From: Equus caballus
Lineage: Eukaryota; Chordata; Mammalia; Perissodactyla; Equidae
Direction: 5' to 3'
Length of the DNA stretch: 64,000 bases
Assembly (NCBI RefSeq): GCF_041296265.1
Contig: NC_091712.1
Span: 11,317,001-11,381,000 of the forward strand
The translations under genes were made by a program, and so were the position numbers. The notes beneath the pieces were generated by a model. The model had not been told where the DNA came from and did not search any database. It saw only the letters and a program-made list of their open reading frames with translations. Below, piece after piece: positions 50,201-61,689 of this stretch. Every line of letters begins with the position of its first letter. The first letter of the stretch is position 1.

Positions 50201-53200
50201 AGGGGCCTCTCCTCTTGTCCCCTGGGGCCTCCACTCCCATATGTCCCAAACAGATCTCTTTGCAACAGTGCTGATTTCAGCTGCATAGAGACTTCTGTTG
50301 CTGCAAAGGAAACACTTGACAATCTCCACCTGGGCTCAAGGCAGGATCTTGTCTGGAAGGAAATGAATCACTGGGGCAGAACTGTTGGCCTAAGGGCCCC
50401 GAGAGACTCAGATACCCAGCACCCAGATCAGTCCCTGTGCCAGGCATTCACTGTCACCCAGGTGGTCTCAGCTGACTTTGGGGGACATGCCGGCCCAAAG
50501 CCGGCTGCCTGGGCCACCTCACTCTGATGGTGCTTGGCTGGAGAGCAGCCTACCCACCTGGAAACTTGTCCCCAGGTCTCTTGGAGATGGGTAGTGGCAG
50601 GGCTCTGCAGGGCAGAAAGGATTGTGTGGAGGGAAGAGAAGTTTCCGAGGCCTCTGCACTCCTGGGGAAGGGAAGAGATGGAGCCGTGAGGGGGAGCTGG
50701 AGCTCTGCTCCCTCTGGTTTCTGCCCTCTCACGGACTTCTGTCCCTGAGGAGACAGATGTCCAGGGAAGCCAGGGAGGGGACACGTGGCACCCGATGAAT
50801 AACACTGCCAAGCACAAGGATTTGTAGCTCAACACAAGGAAGGAAGTGAGCTTGTCCCTACTGGGACCTCAAGTCAAGGTCAGTGTGGCCCTGGCAGGAG
50901 CATCAAGGGACAGTCCAGGGACTCAGACCACAGACTTCAATCCTGAGAGCTGAGAAACAAGAGGCAATGCCCACTCCTTGAGACAGGGCCTGCCACGACT
51001 TACCTCAGCCACCCGGACCCAGAGCTCCACCACCCTAGCCCTGCCCTGTGCTGTCATGCTCCGGTCCCCAAGGCAGGTTACAAGGATGCTATTGGCCACG
51101 GTATTGTCGTGTGTCACAGTGTCATGGACGGTGGGTGCCAGGTACTTGCGTTCCCTCTTGTGCTCGGACCAGATGGAGCCGAGGCAGTGGGCAGGCACCA
51201 ATGTCTTGAACAGCTCCTGAAGAAGATTCGGAGTGTCACCCGGCTCTGATGCTCCCCAGCTCAGTGTCCACCGTCCTCCATAGGCCCAGGCAGGGTGAGA
51301 TCAGAGCTGGAGCTCAGGAAGCAGAGCATGTGGCCCGAGGCTTGTGGGAGTCCCTGGGTTTGGCTGTGTCCACTGAATGCACCCAGTCCAGAATGACCCC
51401 GGACTCAGTACTGTGGGGGAGTGAGGTGACATTTGCTCCCAGCCCTGTCTCACTTCATCCAAGCTCCAGAAAGCAGCCCACACATGCCCACCAGAAGGGC
51501 CATCATCTACCCATCCCAGTCCCTCTTGGGTCCCACTCCCCATTCCCGTGCACATTCTCCAGAGGCAGGGACAACCACCAGCTTTGTTTGACTGTCTCCG
51601 CTGAAGTCAATGCACATCAACTGCCTGATAAGTGCTGAGGGCTGTCTGGGCCACCTGCGCAGACGGGGGATCCACCCAAGGACGTGGCAGCACTTCAGTG
51701 AGTGCCCATCCCCAATCGAAGGGCCAGACTCTGCCCACCTTCCACTCTCTCCCACCTCATTCATCTGCACAGCCACCCTGTGCAGCAGGTGCTCTGAGTG
51801 TCAGTCTCTACTGTGCCCTGTTCGCTAGGGGACAGTGAAGGCTTGGGGGGAAAGAAAACTGCCCAGGTCACAGTGTTGGTAAGGGAGGGAGCAGGGATGT
51901 GGACCCAGATCATCAAATTCTGGAGCAGGGAATGGCAGGTGCAGGGCAGCTCATGGCACCTGGAAGGCAGGAGTCACCTGCCCTGCCAGCTCCTCTGCTC
52001 ACCGCAGCCATCATTGTCAGCTGCTCTGCCACCGGCTAGGGAGGGAAGTCCCAGAAGTTGGGCTTCTCCTCCCACAGCTGGTCCACGGTGGTCACGGCCC
52101 AGGGGCAGGTGGGCTCTGGGGCTGGATCCTGCGGGCTCGTGACTGGTACAGATGGAACTAGAAGGCTCAGTGGAGCCCAGCGTCCATTGGATTCCAGTGC
52201 AGGAGCTGGCTCTGGGGCTGCCTTTAATGGTGGACCTTGCTCCGGCCTTGGTGGTGCCAACTCAGGGGCTGCTGGCTCCAGCTCTAACACAGGTGGTGAG
52301 AGTGGAGGTGAAGCCGGCCCTAGCCCGGGGGCTGGCACTGGCTTTAGCTCTGGAAGTGGCAGGAGCTTTGGAGCTGGCTCTGGAGCAGGATAAAGAGAAA
52401 GTTTCACTCACACACCTGACAGTTTCTGTGCCTTTCCAAAGACAGGAAGGACTCCACTGACTTGAAGGGAACTCTAGCCCATGAACCTCAACACAGAAAG
52501 TATTCCCAGACTCCAGTCACCTCACCTTTCTGTTCGGCATCAATGACATTGAGGTGCTCCAGGTGGCCTGGCAGAAGGTAGGCATGGCCCTCCACGTGTG
52601 AGCCACCAAAGCTGACATGCACAGTGGCCAGCTGCAGGGTCCAACAGGGAAACTGCAGGGGCTCCCTGCAATCCTGCCCTTGGAACAGCCAGGTTCCCAG
52701 CAGCAAATAGATAGCACTGGGGGAGGCAGATGGGCCAGAGAGTCAGTGGCCCGGCCTTTCCTTAAACACTGCCCTCCCATGGCACTCTTGTTAGCATCTG
52801 GGCCCCTGTGCCAGCCCCTCCCCCTCCAGAGGAGGGCCCCATCCCAGCCCTGAGCCTTGGCTGGCTGTCCTGGCAGTGGCAGGCCTGCTCATCCAGCAGG
52901 CTGAACACAGAGTCTGTGAGAGTCTCTTGTTCCCACCGACACTCTCCTCCCCAAGGCTCTGGACACAGCCCACCCCAGCCCTCCATGCACGTGGGCCACT
53001 GGAATGAAGACTGCAGATTTGTGAGCAGCTTACTGATGCTCCTCCTACTATGGACCGGGTGGTGGCACTCACAAGGGGTGGGTGTGGAGAAAGGGAGGCA
53101 GAAGGAGCTGGGACTCTGCTGGGAGTGGGTCTCTAGGAGACAACTCAGCCCTGCCTCCCTTCTGGTTCTCAGGGGGCTTGGGACCCATGCACAGCTCTCT

Positions 53201-55808
53201 TTGAGTCCAGTCCTGCTGGAGTGGAAGCCACCAGAACTCAGCCCTCCCATGGGAATCACAAGATGGGTGAGATGCAGGGTTCTCCCAGGGCTGCCCCAGC
53301 CACAGCCTCCATCCTCTTCCCGCACCCTGTTTGCTAGGGACAGGATGCCCTCTGTCTGGACCCAAAGTCCACTCCCTTTCGGAGGTGGTCCTGTCCTCCA
53401 GCATCCGGCACAGAATGGGCCAAGCTGACTCCATGTGACCCAAAGGGGATGAGGGCATCGCCCGAGATGTAGGGTAGATGGGACCTAGGAATGATGTCAA
53501 GTGTGACTGTCTGAGTCTCAGACTAGAGGTGAGGCCCAGGAAGGCTGTCTGCTTCATTCATTGAGTGATAGTTAGTGTGTCCAGATGTCCTGCACACAGT
53601 AGGTCCTTCATAGACATTGTTGAATGAACTCCAACCAGAACCACCCCGGGTGTCTGAGTAGGCCTTGGGCGCCTCAGGGGCCCCAGAGATCCGTAAATGG
53701 TTACATCAAGGACAAGCACCAGGACCAGCTGGATGACATCTCAAACTCCTTGACAGGATGCTCTGCAGGTGCTTTTTCAAACTCAAAAACCACAAGCCGG
53801 TGAAGGGAGAGGAAGACTACTTTTCATGGGGGGCAGAGAAATAACCACCACCAGCAACCACAGCATGGCCCACGGCCCTTTCTGCAGAGCCGGGCACCAT
53901 GGAAGCACTTGGATGGCTGATCCCATTCATCCCTGGGAGAACCCTAGCAAGTTCATCCTCTCCCACCCCACGTTTCAGAGGAGCCAACTCAGGCTCAGAG
54001 AGATGTGGTGACATTCCCAAAACAAGACACACAGCTGGCAGTGGGCAGAGTCACCACTGTGCTGAGGAGGAGGCGGGCAGTCACCTGGGAAACAGCTGGT
54101 CCAGGACCTGGTGAGATGTGCTGGAGCCTGAGTAGCTGCAGAGGGAGGTGATGACACTGCAGAGGACTCTGCCGGGGAAGGCTGGCAGCACAGACTCTGA
54201 GAACCTCTGCATCATGCCTGCCTGGAGGGCACGCATCCTGCAGGCCTCAGTTACAGACAGAGTGGACTCATCTTCACTCTGGCTGGGACGAGGAGGGACA
54301 TAGGGTCAGGGCCACCACTGAGAACTGCCAGGATTATCAAGGTCTGCAGCTGACCCAGGAACTCCTATCCCCTGCCAGACATATGTAACAGGAGAGAGAG
54401 GGGCTCCCACACTCAGCAAGGCTCTGGGCTTTCAAAGTACAATCTGACTTTGGGCGGGCGAAGGATTTTATATTGAGCTCCCTCGAGGCCATTTGCTCGC
54501 TGAGGGACAACAGAGCTCCCTCTGTGAAGAGCACCAGCCCAGTGAATCCTGAACAGGCACCCCCTCTCTAGAGAGAACAGAGGCTTAGGCATGCCAAGTC
54601 ACTTCTCTAGGTCCTGTGGATCAGAACTGAGAACCGCCCAAGTGAGGGCTGAGGACATCCCCTCTAACTGCCTGAGGCTTCCTGGGACCCTGACCCAGAG
54701 GGAAATGTTATGTGGCCACCTCACCCCTCCCCAGCTCCCCAGTCTGGAAACAGTGTACAGGGCAGTGACACGTTCTGAGAATCCCTTTGACTTCCCAAAC
54801 ACGCGGATGGTTATTTCTCTTACATTAAAGGGAGTTTGGAGACCCCCGTTACCCAGGTTTCATGTTCCAAAAAAGGCAAAATTCAAAGATACTCAGGGCC
54901 TAGTGGAAAGTGACAACGACATCAACATTTTCTCTAATCTTCCTAGGAAAATGCAAAGAGTGCCCTCCTACCCTCCTATGCAGCTGGTGGGGAGGAGCGG
55001 AAGTCCAGATTCCTTTGGGAATGGGACTGTGAGACACTCACGAGGGACAGCCCTGTGAGGGTCCCAGGAGAAAAGCAGTTTGAGTTTGGATTCTGGGCGG
55101 GCCCTGGTCATCTCAGGGGCCTGGGTGAGAAGACCCCTCCGTGCCCACTCTCACCTCAGAGCAGCCCTGGTTATTGATGGTGGCATGGTGCATCTGGCCC
55201 CTGTCCAGGGAGATGGAGTACCCAAAGCCATCCGCCAGCTCTTCGACCACCTCCTGCAGCGTGCAGCTCTGCAAAGACAGTGCCCGAGAGCTGGCCCAGG
55301 AGGTCTGAGGGGCCTGCCTCAGCTTGGCCACAGGAGGAAAACCCAGCACAGATCAGGTACCCAGCAGCATCTGCATAGACCTCCAGCCAGGGAGGGAATG
55401 AGATGACACCCACAGGGCTCAGAACTGACACATGCATACAGGAGCTTGGTCCCCAGCACCCACTCTCCCAGCCTGCTAGCCACCACCTAGGCTGGTAACA
55501 TGATGCACTCCCAGGCTTCCAACACCCAGCAAAGGGCTACTGACCAGGGTGGGTCCCTGCTCTGCCTCGCCAGCCCTCACTCCACTCCCCCCTGACACAC
55601 AAGGAGGCTCAGAGGTGTGTGGGACTGGGATCCCGTTGTGGCCTAACGTAGTTGGCCTGCCCTGTGTTACCTGGGGGCTCCTCCTGCCAAATGGCCAGAG
55701 GTGGTGCAGGTGAGGGGCAAGCCAATATGTGTACCGACTGAAAAGGCTCTGTTTCTTGGCTTTCCTGAAGCCAGAGCCTCGACAAGTCGGGAGACAACAG
55801 CAGAGCAT
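47248..55808 (-). pseudogene. RALGDS/RGL4-like Ral guanine nucleotide exchange factor, 14 exons, one premature stop
   Basis: Family role: CDC25-type exchange of GDP for GTP on Ral GTPases downstream of Ras. Exons on the minus strand: 55808-55671, 55268-55155, 54278-54085, 52998-52909, 52716-52526, 52379-52003, 51216-51004, 50661-50558, 50039-49970, 49189-49121, 48679-48605, 48017-47985, 47614-47493, 47287-47248. Every junction has GT and AG and keeps phase, giving 610 codons. Residues 1-46 are a Cys- and Arg-rich head. About 47-243 form the REM domain (ADGFGYSISL, VLPAFPGRVLCSVITSLCSY, LLGTWLFQG). About 243-340 are Pro/Glu/Ala-rich, as in RALGDS. WEEKPNFWDFPP then leads to TAG at 52036-52038 (codon 357). 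The CDC25 region 369-609 follows (CLGSIWSE, GRARVVELWVRVAE, NFSSLHTILSALQS, QPDEHFGACFQAV), ending SCQLEPQNH like human RGL4, with no Ras-association domain. The exon 4 donor (gtgttc) is weak. It may be a young pseudogene, a truncated REM-only protein, or a sequencing or allelic variant. Confidence 0.88.
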
Positions 55809-57120
55809 CCAGCTCTCTTGAGTGTCTCCACTCAAGTGAGCTCAATAGGAGGCTATGTCTAGAATGTGGGCGCCTGGAGACCAGTGTGCTAAGTTCCGTT
55901 AGGGTCTGTCACCAAGGAAGTGAGGTCACTTCCTCAAGCTTCCATTACCCGGGCCTCTTCCTTCAATCACACCAACCCAAAACCCCTCTGGGATCTTGGC
56001 TGCTCACCCTCCTTGCCCATGTCATCTCCAGAACTGTACACAAATAGCCAGCACAGAGCCCCACACAGGACCTTCAGATGGAACCAGGCTTCCAGCTTGA
56101 GGAAGCTGAGTTCAGGTCTTTTTTTCCCTAGAAGCTCTGTGTCCTGGAAACGCCATTGTGCCTCCCAGGGCCTCCTCAATCCCTCAACCTGCACAATGTG
56201 GATGAGGCCAGAAATAGCTCCCTCGGGGCGTCCTCAGCTATAGAAGAGATAGTAGTGACAACACCTGTGGTCTTGTTTCCATGTGTCTGATGCACACACT
56301 TAGAGATGAAAGAATGACAAGAAGGGGTGGGATATCATGTGCAGTAGCCCTCTAAACAGGCCTGGGTCGCAGCTCTTGGACCTAGAGCAAGTCCCTGCCC
56401 CTCTGGGCCTCATTTCCACGTCTGCACCTTTTAGGGGTTGAAATTAGAGTTAATTCAGATATTGCCAGTCCCTGGCATGAAACCTTCCACAGTCTCCTGT
56501 TTGACTTAGAGTCAGACCCAAGTGTCTCATGTCGGCCTATGTGGAGGGCAGCCTCTGCCACGGCTCCCAGTGCTCACTGTCTTCTGCTGTGCACATCCTT
56601 GTGGAACTGCACAGTCATTAGGAAGTGGCCTCTAGGCAGAATGTACCCAAAGTGTTGGGATGGCACAGAACCCGGGGTTAATAACAAAAAGGCTGGCACT
56701 TCTTTTTCACTCACAATCTTCATCCCCCTCCCTCTTTCCCTCCTCCTGTTTCTCTCTCTCTCTCTTTGCGTCTTACATCTCTTGAACTGGAGGAGAAGGT
56801 GTGCATGTTTTCAGTTGCCCTATGAAGAGGCTCCATAGGAGAGAACAGAGGGAATGATCGGCCAACAGACAGGCAGGAACTCAGACTTTCAGTCCAAACA
56901 AACCCCGTCAACATGCATGTGAGTGAACTTGGGAGCAAACCCTCCCCCAGTTGAGCCACAATAGAGCTGTAGCCCCTGCTTCACAGAGACCTTGAGGCAG
57001 AGGCACCCAGCTAAGCCGTGCCCCATTCCTGACACACAGACTTTGTGAGATGTTAAGGATTTGTACTTTCTAGGTGCAATGTCTTAGAGCGATGTCGTCA
57101 GAGAGCAACAGAAAAAAGCA
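55809..57120. other. Region upstream of the RALGDS-like gene
   Basis: The promoter and 5' UTR of the minus-strand gene should lie here, but no TATA box or CpG island stands out. A MIR-like piece is at about 56360-56500 ('ccctctgggcctcatttcca', 'gtccctggcatgaaacc'). A short (CT)n run is at 56750-56766. No other gene is supported. Confidence 0.4.
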
Positions 57121-57149
57121 CACTCTGCCAGGTCCTGCCACGCAGCCCT

Positions 57150-57480
57150 GCTCTGTCCCCATCTGCCCTCCTCTCTCTTCTCAGGCTCCTTCCAGCCTCA
57201 CCGCCACCTTTCTGACCTTGTCTGGTCAGACTCACTTCTTCCTGTGAGTCTGCACCAGCGGTGCCTTCGCCCTGACACTCAAACTGTTCCCAGACACAGG
57301 CTGGTGTCCCTCTCATCTGTCACTCTGCAGACAGCAAATGTCACCTCCGTGAGGCCTTTCAGAGCCTCCCAGGCACAGTTTCCACCATCACAGATCTCCC
57401 ACCTGGAATGGCATCTCATGGTTTCCTCCTTCTTGGTGTCATTTGGATAAAGTGAGTCCATGAAGGAGGGATTTCTGCTT
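57150..57480 (+). repeat. L2 LINE fragment
   Basis: L2-like text: 'caggctccttccagcctcac', 'agcggtgccttcgccctgac' and 'caaatgtcacctccgtgagg' with 'cctttcagagcctccc'. It is old and diverged. Confidence 0.5.
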
Positions 57481-58044
57481 GGCGGATGCAGACGCAGCTT
57501 CTTCCGGTGACCTCAGGATCATGACTGTCTCTTCTGGGCTAAATGTTTCCCCTCCCAAGTCCATTGTGAAAGGAAAGCATCATTTCTTCTCTTTCCTGGC
57601 TCTGGTTTCCCCCAAGACCACAGGGAGCCATCCCTTCTCCCTGGAATGCAGCACCAGCCCCTACACCCACAGCCAGAAAATTAGCACCCAGCTTCAAACT
57701 CCACCAGATCCTGAAGTCAGTTCCTGCTGAGGCCTCCCATCCATTTTATAATTTCCTGGTAACTCCTGACGTCAGGTTTCCCCTGAGACCCAGCTCCCAG
57801 CAAGCCCTTGGCTTCTTAGAGTAACAGTGGGATTTCCCAGAAGCACTCCCAGCCTAGGCAAGAAAGGTTTTGAAAAGTTCTCTATGTATTTTCCAGGACA
57901 TGGGATATGAGCAGAAGTCGGTTTGGTGTGTCTGTGCAACAGCTTCGATGCAAATAGCATCTTTTTCAGACAGAGATCAAAGAGTGGGGCTACTGGGTGT
58001 AACAAGAAAATGGATATGCTGAGCCATTGTCTTCATAGTGTGAA

Positions 58045-58310
58045 GTATTAAAGAGTAAAGAACATGGTTAAGAGCAGAGAATATGGAGCCAACATGTTAT
58101 GTTCAAATTTCAGCTCAACCACTTCCTGGATATTGGTAGTTGGCAAGTTATTCACCTCATCACTGCCTCAGTTTCTTCATCTGGTGTTGGCAAGAATGAT
58201 AACCATACCTAATTTGTAAGGACACAGAGAGTATTAAAGGAGTTAATGTTTGAAAAATGCTTGCAACACCTAGCACATTACAAGCACTGTACCTATCCAT
58301 TATAAATGAA
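58045..58310 (+). repeat. MIR SINE
   Basis: Nearly the full MIR order is visible: 'aacatggttaagagcagaga', 'gttcaaatttcagctcaacc', 'actgcctcagtttcttcatc', 'taaaggagttaatgtttgaa' and 'cctagcacattacaagcact'. The following 58311-59460 has no gene or repeat that I can support. Confidence 0.75.
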
Positions 58311-59465
58311 ATAGGAACATTCTTCTGATGCTATCTGTTTGCTCCAGAGGGGAGACTAGCACCTGGATGGATGTAGACAGCACTCCCTGAGACAGGACGA
58401 ATCGATGAATGAATAACACTGTTGAAGGCATTACCAATGGCAATCCGCCTCCTTATGGACATTCCCAAGCTGAATCACACCCAAGCATCCCTCCTCTGTC
58501 CTGCATGGTCTTCTGGGATTCTATCCAGGGATCATGGGGGCTTCTTGAACCCTGGGAGCCACATCGACTACAGGTTCTCTTCTCTCTGGCAGCAAACCCC
58601 AGTTCTTGTCCTAATGGCTTTAGCCCACAGGCTCTGGACTCTGATCCTCTTCTTCCCTTGAGGGAGAAGTGCCATCCCCAGAACTGGGCACACACAGTGT
58701 GAGCCTTGGAGGAAGTGTTTCCCTGGCCAGTGGCAGGTAAAAGAGTGCCATGACAGAGAGGGATTTAGGGAGAGTCCTCCAGGTGTTGTCATTAGGGGCC
58801 CAGCCAGGGCATTTGTCAGCAAGGACTGGTCTGGTTGGTGGACCTTGGTGGCAAAAGAGTGGTGGGGGCAGCATGTTTTAGAGGTCCTGGCATGAGACAA
58901 TCCATAGGATGGTCATGAAGTCGGAATCACCTTAATGAGGTCCAACTTAATCCAATGTCATCTGTTCCCTGACTGGCTCACTAATCCAGGAGTGATTTAC
59001 AAGAATGATATTCATGTTCTATCATCTGTTCATTGGTTTGTTAGAGCTACTGTTCTTTACACAACTTGTATATTTCTACCTAGGAAAGGAAAGGTGAGTT
59101 CTGTAACAACCCTTCTTGCAAAATTCTCCCCAACATATTGAATCACTAACAGAATCCACCACTGGGAACCTCACAGAAGATCCTGACCTTACTCTCTGGT
59201 TTCATATCTTTCTCATTGGCAAATTCTTTTGACTTCTGGCTTCTTTCCTGAGGTTCATCCACTTAGGACAATGTAGGAGTGCAACCTCTTACCACTTGAG
59301 AATTAGTGGTGCAACTCTATGATGATGTTGGTTTTGTTTTGTGAGTGTGTGCATGTGTGTGTGTGTGATGAGACTGTTTTCTGCATCTTGCCGCATGGGT
59401 CGGATGGACCCCTTACCTTGGAAAAATTGTCCCTAACCAGTTTCTCTGGGCTTTATTTTCATGAC

Positions 59466-59720
59466 TTGAACAGTGCTGTCCAACAGTAGAATTTCACACC
59501 ATATCTCATGGAATTTAAACTTCTTTTAGTGGCCACATGTAAAAAAGTAAAAATAAATAAGTGAAGCTAATTTTAATAGTATATTTAAACCCATTATAAC
59601 CAAGATATTATCATTTGTCCAGGCAATCTACATAAAAATTATTACCGAGATAGTTCAGTTTCTTTTTTTTTATGATTGGGACCTACAAATCCATTAACAG
59701 CACCGTCTCCATTTGAAAGT
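59466..59720 (+). repeat. Old interspersed repeat starting 'gcactgtccaa' type
   Basis: The text 'cagtgctgtccaacagtaga', 'ttttagtggccacatgtaaa' and 'taattttaatagtatattta' belongs to a common mammalian repeat related to nonautonomous DNA transposons. I do not assign a family name. Confidence 0.45.
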
Positions 59721-59850
59721 TGAAATTTTGTACATATGCAGTTTCTGTGTCCCCCAAATCAGAACCTGGGCTGACTTGTTAGAGAGGAAATAAAATAGAA
59801 GAGGTATAAGTAAGGATCACTGTCAATCCAGCTCAGCATGAACACTCACG

Positions 59851-60497
59851 AGTGACAAAAAGGCTGTCCCTGACCAGGGAGTAGAGGCCCCTCGGGGTGA
59901 CATGGTGGATCAGCTGGTTCATCTCCCAGGAATGCTGCTATCTGTCACCTGGGGTCTCTGTCACACTCTCCGTCACGAGCCATGGGGTCAGTGTGGTAGG
60001 TGCAGACAGCTTCCATGCTGTTGGCTGCTCCAACCTCCAGAGGTCCAAGAAGAGAGGAATGTGGGGAGTCTAGTGAGATGTCCTGAATCCTCTGATAATG
60101 GAGGCCAGAGGGAGGGAGGAGCAAATTGGCAGTCCGTGGGAAGAGTGAAAAATGGGGTGGTCTCCGAAAGTGTTTGTGACTCTCAAATGCTCAGAAAAAG
60201 GACTTGCCTGAGGGAGAACAGTCTGAAACCCAAGGACAAGCTGCCCAGGCTGCTCTTATTGAGCAAGGATCCAAGCAGGGGAGGAGGCAGGAGGAGGATG
60301 AGCAGGAGAGACAGCAGGTGGGGAGCGGCGGGCTGGGACTCATCCTACCAGGAGCTATGGGCACCAGGGTCTCATCTGGTGCTGCAGGACTCTCTCAGTG
60401 GAGTTAAATGTTGCTTAGCCCTTGATCATGTCTGTCAAATATTGGAGGTTGGAGATGCTGAAGTTCAGTGTGAGGGCCTTCAGCTCGTGCCCCATAG
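59851..60497 (-). pseudogene. MUC16-type SEA domain remnant, two exons
   Basis: MUC16 (CA125) is a membrane mucin built from many SEA modules. The first exon (about 60497-60382) starts after a polypyrimidine tract and AG, and reads HELKALTLNFSISNLQYLTD then, past a TAA, ATFNSTERVLQ. This matches the SEA start FTLNFTITNLQY...FNSTERVLQ. The second exon (60034-59851) reads GAANSMEAVCTYHTDP, then after a frameshift SWEMNQLIHHVTPRGLYSLV and RDSLFVT. It matches the SEA end DAICTYRPDP...LYWELSQLTH...DRDSLYVN, and finishes at a good donor (gtgagt). Both exons are broken, so this is a decayed module or a dead exon pair next to a working gene outside the window. The MUC16-OR7G neighbourhood on human 19p13.2 supports the call. 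Confidence 0.8.
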
Positions 60498-60849
60498 CTT
60501 GCAAGAAGAGATGGAGAGAGATGGCCATCACTGACAGCTGGCCTGAGACCAGATCAGAGTCCTGAACTCTTATCGTCTGTTGCCTTTGCTCCCAGTGGAA
60601 CCAACACCCAAGGCTGTGCTCATCCAAGTTGAAGCCAGCATATCTCTCAGCTCCTCCTTCCTCCCCTGCCAGTAACACCAATTCCACTTGCAGATTGCTC
60701 CTCAAAACATTCCTTCTCTTCAGCCGAGTCCCAGGTAGGTCTTATCTTTTATCACTGGAACCAACTCCCTAACATCCTCACTGGATGCCTTGTCTAAAGG
60801 ATGTTCTCTGCCTTGAACATTAGAGCATTTTTCTGAAATGAAAATCTCA

Positions 60850-61320
60850 CTAGAACACTCCTGCTCTAGTATCACCCATGGCTCCCGAAGGCCTTCAGGC
60901 TTAAGTTCAGGCTGCTTGACCAGGCACTGAAGGCCCTCCCACCTCTGGCTCTTGCTGACTCTTCAGCCTCATTGATCCATTCACTCTGAGTTAAACTTTC
61001 TGTTTCAGGCAAACCAAGTTCCTGCCCATTCCCCCATACAATATGTTATTATTGCCTACGGGGCTGTTGCTCATGCAATTTATTCTGCCAGGACCAACCT
61101 CCACACCCTATTTCCCTATATAATACCTACTCCTTCTTAAAGACCCCAGGTGGGCAAAACTTCCTCCACAAAGCCCTTCCCACCCAAAGAATGACAGGTA
61201 CTTCTGCTCAAAACATCCCACCTTGTATTAGAATGTTCTGTGAGTTTCACAAGACGAGGGGCTCTCTGAGGGCTGCATCAGATTGGATTATTGGTATTAT
61301 CTTTGTGCTCAGCATGATTG
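60850..61320 (+). repeat. L2 LINE 3' end
   Basis: L2-like order: 'cttaagttcaggctgcttga', 'ggcactgaaggccctcccac', 'aacttcctccacaaagccct' and 'gaggggctctctgagggctg'. It is diverged. The next 370 bases (61321-61690) include a Ser/Thr/Pro-rich minus-strand frame that I do not call a gene. Confidence 0.55.
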
Positions 61321-61689
61321 CCTGAAAAGCAGGATTGCACACCTCAGCTTCCCAGCGCCTGAGTGAAAATTGGGTGTGGAGGTGTGGGGCTGGAGAGCTC
61401 CTCTGAGGAAGCAAGAGGGGCCCCCTAGGCCTGTGGTGGCTTCTGGTTGCTCAGGTGATGAGGAAGTAGGCAGGAACTTGCTGCCTGGCTCAGGAGCTGT
61501 GGAAAGGGCTGTCGTCAGGGAAGGACAGAGCCCCCCACTCCGTGCGTGAAGCTCCACAGTCTCATCTGCACTCCAGTAGTGGCAGTCCCAGGACAATCAT
61601 TCACACGTGAGCCATAAAGGTGAGTGACAGAAGGAGAGATTGTGTGAGTAGAGGAATGAGCTAGCCTGTGAAGGAGATGAACCCAAGAG

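Noticed and set aside
52762-53325. 187-codon minus-strand frame, and the plus-strand frame of 206 codons opposite it
   Set aside because: They run through introns of the RALGDS-like gene. The real exon 4 uses another frame of only 90 bases.
60415-60705. 96-codon minus-strand frame as a separate small gene
   Set aside because: Only its end (the SEA start) is meaningful. The part before the splice acceptor is intron-like.
61309-61596. Ser/Thr/Pro-rich minus-strand frame as mucin coding sequence
   Set aside because: The composition hint is weak, there is no SEA or repeat motif, and no supporting splice sites were seen.
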